From Capronia americana (Eukaryota > Ascomycota > Eurotiomycetes > Chaetothyriales > Herpotrichiellaceae), in NCBI GenBank assembly GCA_016110215.1, contig JADWQD010000028.1:44821-108820 (forward strand): 64,000 bases of DNA. The letters are read 5' to 3'. A model generated the notes under the pieces. That model was not told the origin of the DNA, searched no databases, and saw only the letters and a list, made by a program, of their open reading frames with translations. This document shows positions 20,418 to 31,291 of the stretch, piece after piece (within the stretch, counting starts at the first letter, position 1; the number at the start of each line of letters is the position of its first letter). The translations under genes were made by a program, and so were the position numbers.

Positions 20418-22486
20418 AAATCGTTTGCTAATCTTCGAAGTGGAACCGGGTGACAGGGAACGCAAACGCGTCCCAGTCTTGCTACCCCCAATGTTGCCTA
20501 CACCTCCAGTCCAGCTAGGCCTCGAACGTCTCGAACAGAAGATGAGAACGATGCAAGAACAGCTCCAAAGAATAAGTACTACAGACATCAAGAATCAATC
20601 GGCCAAGACAATTTTTCTCGACGGATCGGGGTTGCAGATGACACTCGCCCTTGGCTTTCTCTGTGAGCACTTGAAAAAGATAGTGGTGGACAAATCTCAT
20701 CAGCATCACTTCATGTTGGATCCTCTCGTTAGCGAGCTGAAACACTTGCTCGCAGATACCTCTCAGCTAGCAACGGATGAGTTGTCACATAAATTGAGAA
20801 CGCCAACAACGCTGCAGCAACGAAGGCCAACCCAGCCCATCGCCGTGCAATGGCAGTTAACAAGTGAATGGCCAGTTGATCACTCCTTTGATAAGGAACC
20901 AGATTGGAAGCCGAAGCGACCGAGAATTGCTAATGAAATCGAGATCCTACTCCATCTACCAATTGGGAAAGTCCGGGTTTGTGTCGCTAAGCAAGGTTCT
21001 CTTGGTCCCAGTCAGAATCCTGCGTTTGGGGCTCGAGTCTTGTTCTTACCACATCCTCGATTTATGACAGGAGGTGTTGCCGCATCAATTGTCCCAGGTC
21101 TCGCTCCGATGATATCGAGTTTCGCTATCCAACCCAGATCATCTCCCATTTTTGAGCACATATTTAGTCGGGACATCAAAAGTGTACAACAGGCATTCAC
21201 AAATGGTACCGCTCGCCCCAGTGACCGTGATGAGTATGGTAGGTCGCTGCTGTGGGTAAGTATTGCAAATTGTATCATCCGGCCCAGCGCTTACCAATCT
21301 GCAGTATGCCTTACACTTCTACGACCGCGAGCTGATCGAATTATTTCTCCGGGAGGGTGCGGATCCTTTCGACTGCGACTCGGAAGGTGGAAATGCTTTG
21401 ATATGCTTTATTGAACTAGTATGGTCGAAACAAAAGCACCGGTTTTCTACTTCGGATATCGGCTCTTTCTTGAGTACGACGAGACGACTGTTGCACGTTT
21501 GCGGTGCAGATAGTGCCAGGCTGTCAAGGTTTGTCAACGACACGGGTCAGGTGGTGGGAACGTCTTCGGTGAACACCTTGAGGGTTGCACTTCCTCGAGT
21601 TTGCAGCGGTTCTTGGGACGTCCTTGGAGCATTCGTCCTTTTGCTTGATGCTGCGTTGCAAGAGGGAGTGAATATCGAGCAAGTGGACCTATTTGGCTTG
21701 ACTCCTATCCTCTCCGTCACCAGGAATTTGGAGCCTCAGTTCTATGTCCCGATTGTCAAAAAGCTTCTCGACAGGGGCGCGGACCCACGGAAGGTCGACA
21801 ACAATCGCCGCGGCATTTTGCACCATATAATGTACCAGTTGAGTGCTTGCAACAACTATCGCATGGGCAATGCCACTCGTCGGAATATCAGCGCGCTGAT
21901 TGCTCTACTTATCACGCCTCACGGCTGCGACCCCTTTCTTCCTGATGATGGCGACTGGACACCCTTTGATTTAGCCCTAACTCCTGTCGCATGGGATATC
22001 TGGTGCGATGGATTGCTGTTGGCCGGCGTTGATATCGAAGCTGAACTAAGAAACGAGCACGCCAAATTTTCCACAGAGGAGCCAGAAGAATACACAGAGT
22101 TCAGATTTCTCGAAGCCGTGTATCACATTACTCAACTGTCTCCATCGGAGAACTTCGAAGCTTGTCCGAAGCAACGGAAAGGAGTGTGCAGACGTTGCAG
22201 GTCGGGAACAGAATGGAAGTATCGCGACCAGCCGTTTGACCTTTTCGGATCATATTTGATCGGACAAGCTAGCCGCATCACGCATCACGGCTATCTGAGC
22301 AATCATTCAGACGGATCTTGGTGTAGCAACAACGTCGATCCTGGTTCGTGCTTGGGTAGAGAGCATTGGAGCCGGGATGGCTCATACCAGTTTTCTGAGC
22401 CCGATCCAGAGCAACTTAGCTGGAGGAAGTATGTTGCTTTCAGGCTGTGGAGGGACGGCTGGCTCTCATTAGGGCTCCCAGAGTAG
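20395..22486 (+). CDS. Ankyrin-like C-terminal part of the HET gene
   Basis: Open from 20395 without an early ATG (first in-frame ATG at 20491). Its beginning, ENRLLIFEVEPGDRER, looks like the linker after a HET domain. A short coiled coil (LERLEQKMRTMQEQL) follows. An intron at 21256-21304 (GTAAGT..GCAG) is in phase. Ankyrin-like repeats include YALHFYDRELIELFLREGAD, a second ending KLLDRGADPRKVDNNRRG, and further weaker ones to about 22050. The last 140 residues hold a Cys-rich segment (CPKQRKGVCRRCRSG). HET plus ankyrin is a known NLR-like architecture, but I see no NACHT or NB-ARC P-loop between them. Confidence 0.65.
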
Positions 22487-22773
22487 AATGTACACAAGCA
22501 TCCCGGTTCCTACGCATCCAGTCGCCTTCTTAGATATTTGTAACATAGCCGCCTTTCAGTTACTCATAAGTCTGGATTCGGAATCGTGACGACCCCAACG
22601 CGAACGCTCCAGAGTGCAGGCTGGCGTTGGGCCTTGAAGCTGCGCCAAGCCGAACGGAGAAGCATGTGGACCGTGGAATGCTCTTTCACCCTCCAGACGT
22701 CCAGTTGTTGACATGCCGTTTTCATTCGTTTCTCACTCCCTTTGATCTCGCAACACTGTGGCCTCAACCTGGA

Positions 22774-22994
22774 ATGGCCCTTCCCAATCTCCGCCGGCTC
22801 TTGGTCGAGGCGCGAACAGAAGCGGAGGAGAACGAGTATTCTCGGAATGCGGTAAGGCTCTGAAGGATGTCATCTCACTTCGAAACTGACTCGAGCTGGT
22901 TGCCTAGTTCTACAACTTGGTCCTGTTCATCTCGTCCGTAGCCGTCTTCAGCCTCGTTGCCCAGCGTATGAGCGGCCACAAGGCTATCAAATGA
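22774..22994 (+). CDS. Small single-pass membrane protein, 54 residues, one intron
   Basis: Exon 1 is 22774-22851 and exon 2 is 22908-22994, joined by a 56-nt intron with GTAAGG donor and CCTAG acceptor. The predicted protein has a charged, amphipathic N-terminus (LRRLLVEARTEAEENEYSRN), one hydrophobic helix (NLVLFISSVAVFSLVA) and a short basic tail. The size and layout resemble small subunits of organelle membrane complexes such as TOM components, but no family is recognised. Clean splicing and codon phase argue that it is real, although it sits in a block of damaged genes. Confidence 0.6.
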
Positions 22995-23855
22995 GGCTCA
23001 GGCCCCCCTAATATTCGTACACAAACTAAACCACTATGGCATGACACGAGCCCGCGCCAAGACTGGACTGCGGACCCGCGTGGTTTGAGGCGAGAACTCT
23101 TCCATCACTTCATGCCAATGTTGATCACCGCGTCTCCCTGACCCTCACACTCCCACTCCTCGATATTTGGCCCAGCTCTTATACCCGTAGTCGGTGTTTC
23201 AACACTCAAGCTGCGGCCAGGCAGGCTATATCATATCCTGCGCCGTTGACGTTCACGGTTGTGGAATAGACAAGATTCTAAAACTCGGATTCTGTGAGGA
23301 GATAGTCCAAAGAGGCAGAACGATACGGGTTTTTATCGAAAGACTCAGGCGTGAATGTCCTTTTACCCACAGAACGAGTCATTGGGAGGTGTGACGCCCA
23401 TCATGTTCAATGCCGCGCAGCTTCGTTCTCAGGCGGACGAGGGGAGGTAAACGGATCTAGGCGATAGGTGTGTGGACAGACATGCATACCGCCCCCGGGA
23501 AACCAAGATGGTAGTTCGCGGTCTAGCTTCGATCTGTGCTGTAAGACGTACGCGAATGAGGTAGAATAGGTGTGAGAATTGAGATCTCCAGGACCCTTTA
23601 CAATTGTCAGGTAAGAGCACTGATCATTGCTCCAGAAAATAAGATGCGACGGAACGAAAGGCATATAGGGATTCAGACACCTATGCTCCTCTAGGTGAGG
23701 CAGAAGATGTAGTGGAAGCGCGTGCGTCGTCGATTCACTGAGCTTCTCCCAAGATATTTTCCAACTTTCTGTTGTTATTCGACTCAGCTTTTCAACCGTT
23801 CTCTTTGCCCGTTTCCCTTTCCTCATACACCACGAGAGTGTCTCTTTAGAGGTAA
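22995..23855. other. Intergenic with repeat copy 2
   Basis: About 860 bp without a gene. It holds the second 142-bp repeat copy and the presumed promoter of the zinc-knuckle gene. Confidence 0.5.
23158..23299 (+). repeat. 142-bp dispersed repeat, copy 2
   Basis: Same orientation as copy 1 at 13425-13566 and the same length. The flanks outside the repeat are not similar. Confidence 0.8.
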
Positions 23856-25055
23856 ATGGGTCTCTACTGCGGTTGCTGCGGCGCAGAAACACCTTCCGGG
23901 GGCCTTCAATACCCCTACCCTCACACCACGGAGCACGATGGGTGGCTTCATATCTGGTTAATGTGTGACCACTGTCACTCGGAGGTGCCCAGAGGAGCTG
24001 ACAAGTGCCCCTATTGCATCTTGCCCCAAGATATTGGGTGGAATCAGCCATATTTCGCGAATCCGATCTTCCCGCCTGCGGATGTTCAGAGTGTCGCTGC
24101 AAGACCTGCCAGCTCCTCGATGTTCAACAGCGGTAGGGCCGTCTCAGGTGCTCGATCACCTACAGCATACGGATCTGGACTAGGTTCTGGCATAGGCGCA
24201 TCGTACGTACCCGCTGCCCCAAGTCTCAACCTCAGTGCAGGCGGACTCGGCGTGGGCGGTTTCGGTAGACCAGGTGCTCAGAACCTCGAGGACCGAGCTG
24301 AAAGTCAAAGTGGCCAGATGAGCAAATCGCGGCGAAAGAGGCTCAGGAAATTGGAGAAAGAAAAGGCCAAAGATGCGGTAGTTGAGGCTTTACGGAAAGA
24401 GATTGAATCTTTCCGTGGAAGCGCTCAGAATCCTGCGTCTGGTCCTGCTACTTACCCTTTTGATCGTGCTCCCGCTTCTGCGGCCAGCCCACCTAAGGTT
24501 GAGGCAAGCAAGCCGAAGTACGTTGAGACCGTGCAGTTGCCAAACAGCAACGGCAGAGTCGTGACGGCAGGTGTCCCAGCAGGAAAATGGCGATGGAAGC
24601 CGATCGGTGCCGAAGCATGCGGTATCTGTAAGAAACCCCATCCAACCGAGATCTGCAAAAATGCAACGCTGTTGATGGAGATTTTCAGACCGATGACTGG
24701 GGCCAAGGGCGACCTTTGTGGCTCCTGTTCATTATCTGGACATACTCAGGAACAGTGTCGCAAGGGAGAATGGTTCGATCATCCTCACAATCTGCCACTT
24801 CCAAAGGGCTACGAAGAGTATGCGCGTCCATATCCCGAGGACTCTAGGTTCGTTCCACTGCTGAAGTCCTACTACGTCCCCCGTGCTTGCAACCTGCCCT
24901 ATTCAGGTAAGTGGCCAAGGCTGCCTAAAGGGCTCGAAGACGGTGTTGAAGCCGGGCTGGTGGACACGAAGGAAGGCATCGCGTTCACCCTGGAAAAGAT
25001 CGCGGCACGAAAGCATGGCAAGGCGGCACCTCAGTGGAATCGGTCCTATAAATGA
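23856..25055 (+). CDS. Zinc-knuckle/zinc-ribbon protein, N-terminal part up to an in-frame TGA
   Basis: 399 codons from a clear ATG. The N-terminus is Cys-rich: CGCCG, then MCDHCHSE and DKCPYC, a zinc-ribbon pattern. A Gly/Ser-rich region follows, then a basic helix (KSRRKRLRKLEKEKAKD), and two knuckle motifs: CGICKKPHPTEIC (C-x2-C-x3-H-x4-C) and CGSCSLSGHTQEQC (a textbook C-x2-C-x4-H-x4-C). Such modules bind nucleic acid or protein. The TGA at 25053-25055 is followed by more than 330 further open codons in the same frame, so the natural protein was probably longer. Family not recognised. Confidence 0.7.
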   Translation: MGLYCGCCGAETPSGGLQYPYPHTTEHDGWLHIWLMCDHCHSEVPRGADKCPYCILPQDIGWNQPYFANPIFPPADVQSVAARPASSSMFNSGRAVSGARSPTAYGSGLGSGIGASYVPAAPSLNLSAGGLGVGGFGRPGAQNLEDRAESQSGQMSKSRRKRLRKLEKEKAKDAVVEALRKEIESFRGSAQNPASGPATYPFDRAPASAASPPKVEASKPKYVETVQLPNSNGRVVTAGVPAGKWRWKPIGAEACGICKKPHPTEICKNATLLMEIFRPMTGAKGDLCGSCSLSGHTQEQCRKGEWFDHPHNLPLPKGYEEYARPYPEDSRFVPLLKSYYVPRACNLPYSGKWPRLPKGLEDGVEAGLVDTKEGIAFTLEKIAARKHGKAAPQWNRSYK

Positions 25056-26063
25056 TGGAATATCTTCGACAAGGGCCAATCGAATCGTGACAAGCATAGT
25101 CAGAAGGAAAATGCCACTGACCCCCGAAAAGCGGATTCGAATGACGGCTATCGTGGATTGAAGCATCATCCCTTGCTGCCAAATCCGGAGTATTATGAGG
25201 ATTCTCGACGCAACTGGGCATGGTTCAACTTGGAGTTTTGGAACCAGGTTTCCAAAATCATTGAATCCTGCGACCTTGCCTTGCTCAGTGACTATCGCCA
25301 CAAGCATGCTGTCAGTCTGAAGACTTGGAAGGTTTGCAGAGACCAGAAGGAACTCGTGGCGAAGGCGGCCGAAGAGCTTACGAAGACTAAGGAATATCTC
25401 TCCAAAGCTTGGGATATTCTGGAGATCTACGTCAAGTCATGGAAGCCTGCACCATGCAGACTGCCCCAAGAAACGCTTCAACATATCCGGGAGCGCGACG
25501 CAAAGAGACGTGAGGTCGAAGAAGAGCGCAAGCAGGCTCAGCCGAAACCTCAGGGCAAGATCCAACGTCAGTTTGCCGAGCAGCAAGGCTCCTGTGGCTA
25601 CGATCCAGTGCCGAAGGACGAGAAGAAGTGGTCTTCTCCGGAAACTTGGGACGGCAAGAAGCCTAACGTGCCCCCTGAAACGGATGCCGAAGCTGTCGCA
25701 CAGGTCAAAGGCTGGGCCAAACATCAGAATTGGGTTGTCAGTCCGCCAATGTATGACACGGGCGTGGAGTTGTTGAAGCAGAAGTTGAGTGCAGCGGCAG
25801 ACTTTCTTCTACAACAACTTGGTGAGGCCGATTCCACGCGATCCCGAAAAGGAGGGATGACGGAAGAAGAGAAAGCTAAGAGACAGAAGAAGTTGGAAGC
25901 TGCTATCGAGAGTTTACTCAAGAATCTTCTGGCTCAAATTGCTGAGTTGACTTCTGCGATCCGAGAAGAGGCAGAGACCGGCTTAGCGAAAGTCGATCTG
26001 GTCTACTTCTACCAATTGGTCACCCGAATGACCAAGAAGTATACTAGTTCGAAGCTGCGGTGA
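25056..26063 (+). CDS. Same-frame continuation of the zinc-knuckle protein after the TGA
   Basis: This frame is open from directly after the TGA to 26063 and has no ATG at its 5' end. It encodes a Trp-rich, charged and helical region (SRRNWAWFNLEFWNQ) and a coiled coil (EEEKAKRQKKLEAAIESLLK). Near 26045 a second break occurs: another frame takes over as FEAAVIEEMKRAYDSEIL and ends at 26296 with similar helical character. A nonsense codon plus a frameshift suggests a pseudogene. Readthrough is the alternative for the first break. Confidence 0.5.
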   Translation, partial: WNIFDKGQSNRDKHSQKENATDPRKADSNDGYRGLKHHPLLPNPEYYEDSRRNWAWFNLEFWNQVSKIIESCDLALLSDYRHKHAVSLKTWKVCRDQKELVAKAAEELTKTKEYLSKAWDILEIYVKSWKPAPCRLPQETLQHIRERDAKRREVEEERKQAQPKPQGKIQRQFAEQQGSCGYDPVPKDEKKWSSPETWDGKKPNVPPETDAEAVAQVKGWAKHQNWVVSPPMYDTGVELLKQKLSAAADFLLQQLGEADSTRSRKGGMTEEEKAKRQKKLEAAIESLLKNLLAQIAELTSAIREEAETGLAKVDLVYFYQLVTRMTKKYTSSKLR

Positions 26064-26178
26064 TCGAGGAGATGAAAAGAGCATATGACTCTGAGATTCT
26101 CACTATGATCAACCAAATGCTGACAGACAACGAAATGGCAAAGGAGCACGCGCAGACTCTTCTCGGGGCCTTTCTCCC

Positions 26179-26586
26179 TCAGAGATGGTGCTCTGAAGAT
26201 AAGCACGAGGAACCAGAAATCCCGCGCCTGGTCTGGCCCATGGCCGTTGAAGTCAAGGCTGCTCGGCAGTCCATGAACACCGAGAACTCTAACTGAGTTG
26301 CCATCCCAGCAATGAGAGGGGCAAAAGGTGCCAGTGTCTTGTGGAATTGGTTCGCTTTAGTATGCACATAGTCAATGAAATCAATGAACTGTAGTAATTT
26401 TTTGATCCGTAGCCCTGCCTTCAATAATGTTCCCAACTGCGTTTTACTAGTTAGTGAAGTCTGAACGCCAGCAGCCCTCATCTCCTCCAAGAGAGCATGA
26501 TCCTCTCTTCCATAACTAATGCCAGTTTGGAAGAACCTGGCACGAGCACCATGATAGCCGCTTTCGACACGCTCAAGTGGTCCCTC
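26179..26586 (-). other. Protein-like open fragment, no start codon upstream
   Basis: Open from just after a TAA at 26587-26589. It reads plausibly as protein (GYHGARARFFQTGISYG, then LLKAGLRIKKLLQFIDFIDY). It overlaps the antisense 3' end of the zinc-knuckle gene. No family recognised. It may be a truncated relic. Confidence 0.3.
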
Positions 26587-26589
26587 TTA

Positions 26590-27221
26590 TTGTTTGCGTT
26601 CATCGACAGTCAGCGCCATGAGACTTCTCGGAATTTATATGAGACGATCACTCGATACCCGCAGCTGACCATGCTCTGAGACGGAAGACGGCTCGAACAC
26701 CTGAATTCTACTTCATCCTACCTAACCAGATAAAGCGACAGCCAGGGGTACCGGTATTGTGGGTCAAGAGAAAGAGAATGCATACAACTGCGTGACCGCT
26801 ACGAAGGGCGGGAACGATGTGGTTCAAGATAACATGGATCGAACACCAAATTGCTATTTTGTCTGGCTTTTACGGTGCCACCTCCTTGACATTGCCCGGT
26901 GGGATACGAATGAAGTTGACTGCGTCGCCGAGAGAGTCAGCGCAGCATTCAAAGCAGGGCACTTCTAAGTGGATATCTCATGCCAAGCAGTCGTGTCACG
27001 TCCCCATAACGGACTTCGTCGTCGTTTTCAGTCAAGATACTACTGTATGTGGAGAGCTGTCTAGAAGGAAACACAGATCAAAGTTAATTCAGGCAGCTGC
27101 TCAGAGTTGACTTTGATTCCTATACGCCACGTGGCCCTTCACCCACGCGGTATACCAAAGTCTCATCCGACAACCTCGATCACCCACCTTGTTTTGGAAT
27201 CTCATTCCCTAATCGCGGCTC
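26590..27221. other. Intergenic, nothing recognised
   Basis: About 630 bp with short open frames only. Confidence 0.4.
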
Positions 27222-28557
27222 TCATGCCTGCAACACAGAATCCCTCCGATCATCCAGCACGATCTCAAGCAACGATAGCGCACTGCCAGCAGGCTTTCGA
27301 ATCCTGAGCAGCTTCAACCGCGGATCAGTCTCGAGCAGCAACTGCCTCCATTCGCCCTCGTCACGTTCCAGAGCGTTGTGCATGACCATCATCTGCATGT
27401 CCCGAATCCTCATGCGGCGCTCATCAGCAATGTTCAGCGTGCCGAAAGGTAAAGTCACATAATCCATGATCAGAATTCTCGCGCCCGGCTTCATTGCGAC
27501 CAACAGATTCTGCAGGATTGTCCTTGCATACTTGTCTGCCCAGTCATGGAAGATCATCCGCAAAAAATAAACGTCCGCGGACACTGGCTGCGGGTCGAAG
27601 AAGCTGTGCTCTTGGAAGGAGATCCGGTCAGCCAGATGAGAGGGAACGATTGAGGTCACAGGGTTTGTCGCCTGCACGACCGTCTTGGGAAGATCTTGTA
27701 CGATGCAAGTGAGGGTCGGATTCTCTTCAAGGATTGCAATGCTGCCATGACCGAGGCTTCCTCCGACGTCGATAATCGTTGCATGGGACAGACTGCTCCA
27801 TTCGAATGCAGACTTGATGTGCTTGTGTGACATTGGCGGAGTCTTTGTGAATTGCTGCATGACGGTGTGGAAGTCAGCACCAAACTGCGGATGCTGCTCG
27901 TGGTACTCAAACATCGAAAGCGTTGTGTCCTTGAAGACGTTAAAGGCTGTCTGATTTGGTTCCTGTGCACCATGGCCCCATTTGTCGATAGCATCGTTGA
28001 ACCGGCTTGCGATCGGCCAGCCTCTGTCGCTAGAATACCTGCTCAACGTAGCGATGCCTTCGTTTAGAAGTAGCCGCGATGTTATGGTATGCGCGACAGC
28101 TCCATCGCCTTCTGCGAAGATACCCTTCGTCATTACGTATCGAAGGACTCGTTTCAATTGCGACTCGTTGACGCCCAGCTTGTCTGCGAGCGTAGCATAC
28201 GATATGGCCTTGTCCGTTGGAACGCCTTTGGCGACCGAGAAGCGATTGATATACCTCAATGCCGTGAGGTCCATGATCTGGAACCCGTAAGTCATTGCCT
28301 GTCTCGGAGACTATATCACTCACACTAGCTGAGAGCCCTTGCGTGAGGACGAACTCTGGCGGCATGGCCATCAACAAGAGCCTTTGAACAGATTCCAGCA
28401 TAGACAGGCGAAGATTTCGCAATTCACCATCTGTAGATGGCGAAACCGAATGGCCATTCGTGAGTTCGGAAGCTTTGACCGCTCGATTGATGGCACCTGC
28501 TTGGATGAGGCATGTTGCAGCCAGGGCTTCAAGTTCGGATAGTTGCGAGAGCGCCAT
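27222..28557 (-). CDS. SAM-dependent O-methyltransferase (fungal class, Methyltransf_2)
   Basis: Methylates a hydroxyl of a small aromatic or polyketide-type substrate using S-adenosylmethionine. Exon 1 is 28557-28324, and a 46-nt intron (28323-28278, GTGAGT..TTCCAG) leads in phase into exon 2, giving 429 residues. The N-terminal half is the helical dimerisation region typical of the family (ISYATLADKLGV, LKRVLRYVMTKGIF). The SAM-binding loop reads IIDVGGSLGHG, with Ser replacing the usual third Gly. The catalytic histidine is in MIFHDWADKYA, followed by PGARILIMDYV. It is most like the sterigmatocystin/aflatoxin-pathway type of OMT in layout, but no backbone synthase is present in the window. 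Confidence 0.9.
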
Positions 28558-28612
28558 GTTGGAATAAGATGGGAGGAGTTCGCACACTGGTCCATCTCTG
28601 CATTTTGTCGAG

Positions 28613-28620
28613 CTATATAT
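28613..28620 (-). promoter_or_regulatory. TATA-like box upstream of the O-methyltransferase
   Basis: A minus-strand ATATATAG motif lies about 55 nt upstream of the start codon, a plausible core promoter. Confidence 0.4.
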
Positions 28621-31291
28621 CACTCCTAGAGCGATCTGTCTCAACCACGCCTTCTCAGCTCAATGGCTAGCAGATGTCGTGCTCCGACTGCTGCACTATA
28701 TTCCGGTGCCCTCATTGGCAGGTTTGCGTATTCGCTCAAGTGGTACTGATCCAAATTTATCCCACCGGGTATCTGCCGCGGGTCCCTGTGCTGACAGCAG
28801 GCCTCACGGCTCGTATTCAGTAGGGTTATCCTTCCACAATGGGGAAACGTCAGCACTCTGAGCACGGAATATACCTACAGAGCATCTAGCACACGAAGTA
28901 CGATTGCGGGGATTCAGGAATTTCATCAGCAAGGAAGGCCTGACAGATTGTAAGGCCACCTCGGCTGGTGCTGGTTCGTGTTCAGATGCATATAACCGTC
29001 CGACTGTGATTTGACGTCCTGCAAATCTCGGATACAGCCAGGTGATTTCTCCTTCGAGGTGTGCCGAAATGTTCCTTCTGTTCTGGATGATGCTGACCCA
29101 AGGGACATTTGAGTTCCACGGATCGCGCTTTGGAAGCATTTCCACAGGGTGTCTAATAGGGTGATCGCCTAATCATCGTGTTGGTATACATATGGCGCTC
29201 GAATGATTGAGGCGCATCGCGTAAACACCAGCGTATAGATAAGCTTCAATCATGAAATGAGACTCGCAGTCCAGCTTGCTACCAAAGCAACCAATCAGAC
29301 GTAAGTGCTGTCCAGGAGTGCAGGATCGTGGCGAAGCATTGAACTGACGAGGAACAAACATCCCTATCGCTGGTGAGCTCAGCTCAAAACTGATGTCGAG
29401 GACTCCCTGGCGGTCATGGTGCCTCACCCTAATCATTCACGGAGCGCTGTGGCCCTTCCTTCTTGCCAACCAGCTCAGCATTAGAACCATCCTTTCAGCA
29501 ACGCACTATCTACTGCGGTGTGCAGAGACGACAAATGCGCGGGATAAAAAGAATCGGAGCAGTGGGGTTGTGGTGGTCTCCTGACGATCGAAAAGGAGTT
29601 CGCGGCGAGCAAGGGCTGGCGTCATTCAACTTGGATAGAATCGGGAGGAGAAAGAGACGGGACATAGTACAGTCAAGACGATCAGACTTGCTCAGTTTCC
29701 GGCGTGATCTCTGAGCCGGCAATGAACTCGAGACTCTGTCTTGTCTACGGACAAAGGCAAGGCAAGCATATGTTGCCGGAGCACCAATGTTGCAGGCATG
29801 GCAAAAAGCTTGGTGATAGTCCGAAAGTGTTCCGACCCTTGAGATTCATGTCGGTCTTCGCCTTCCACAGAGCCCGCGAGGGCGATCTGTCGGAACCTGC
29901 GAGGGGCAGATTTGTAGTCAGACTTGAGGAGCTTACCGCAGCAGAGGTTGCTAAGGGGTCTTTCAAGTCGGCACTGTGATAACTCGTCTGACCCAGATAG
30001 GACACTGAGCTCTTGTTCCGCTCTCCAAGTATCTCAGCGACGCTTTCCTGGATCCAGGAAGCCACCCAGACTCGGTTTGCATTGTGTTTCCTTCTGTTCA
30101 AGCTCTTCGGCGCCTAGCTCTCAAATTGCGATCCCAACTGGTGATCTCTCGACGTGGTACACCAAGAGGATGACCTTACCTCGCTTACTCGACTGATGAG
30201 GGTCTGAAGAGCGCGAGAGAGGAAGGAGTCGAAGATGTGCCAGCGTAAAGCATTGGTGGGCGCTGTTCCGAGGTTCTGTTATGGGACAGCGGTTTATCAA
30301 CCTCGTCATTCAAGTTGTTGGTGGAGAGTGTTGTAGCTAGGAGCGCGTGTCCACGAGTCGGTGTGAAAATGGCCAGGGGCTAGAGATTGGCGGACACAGG
30401 ATGGTGGTCTCGATTGCAGCGAAGACCAACCTACGACTTTCAACGAAAAGGAGGAGGGACACCTAGGCAGAGGAAAGAAAGTGACGTCGAAGACTGACAA
30501 TGCGGAGATGTGGAGAAACTTTGGTTTGGGCGAGCAACTAAACTCAACTTACGAGGTACCTCTTTCCCCGATGGCAAACCGTTGACGGTGGTGATATGAA
30601 AACCCTGGCGGCTGGAGCACAGAACTCGACTGTGGCCACGCAAGACCGATTGAACACTGTCTGAACACAACATAGTTCATCGCTGGTCTTCGGGCATTTG
30701 ACAAAATGGACAGTCCATTCCGTCCGTTTTGTGGGCAGTGGTTGAAACACCAGGAAACCCGCCCTATCCTAGAGGGACAAGAATCAAAGCATCTGTGTTC
30801 TCTTGTGATTGGAGAAAGGATGTTGCCACTCAGATGCCAATCTCAAGGGTTCCATCTTAGTCTTCAGCCTGGCTAATTCTATGTCCTACGAAAGCGAGCA
30901 CAAAAAGATAGGAACGTTGGATCTAACTCAAGTCCATCACCAAGGTACTCAATGGCTCCAATATTGAACGCGCTCGGAAACGAATTCCCTCCATGGCTCG
31001 AGGCATCTTAATGCTCCATGCTGTCACGCTCAGCCCCGGAAGCAAGAACTTCACAATTGCACCTCACTGTCACTGGACTTCGCGTCGTCTACGACTTTCG
31101 GAGGGCGTTGTCGTCTTCACCGTTTCAAGGTTTGCAACTTACCTTCAGCTCAGTTTCCCACATCCTCATTCAATCCCGGCTGGCTGCTGGTACAGACGAA
31201 CATGTCGGCTTGAGGCAGTATAATAAGTGCGTCGATCACCATGGCCATCCCCATCTCAACAAACCCGCCTCTTTAAAGATTACCTTACACA
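28621..31291. other. Gene-poor stretch, nothing recognised
   Basis: About 2.7 kb. The open frames are short, lack starts or motifs, and overlap each other on both strands. I see no repeat or transposon motif. Confidence 0.45.

Noticed and set aside
28278..28323. Frameshift in the O-methyltransferase
   Set aside because: A canonical 46-nt intron with GTGAGT and TTCCAG restores the frame and the family alignment.
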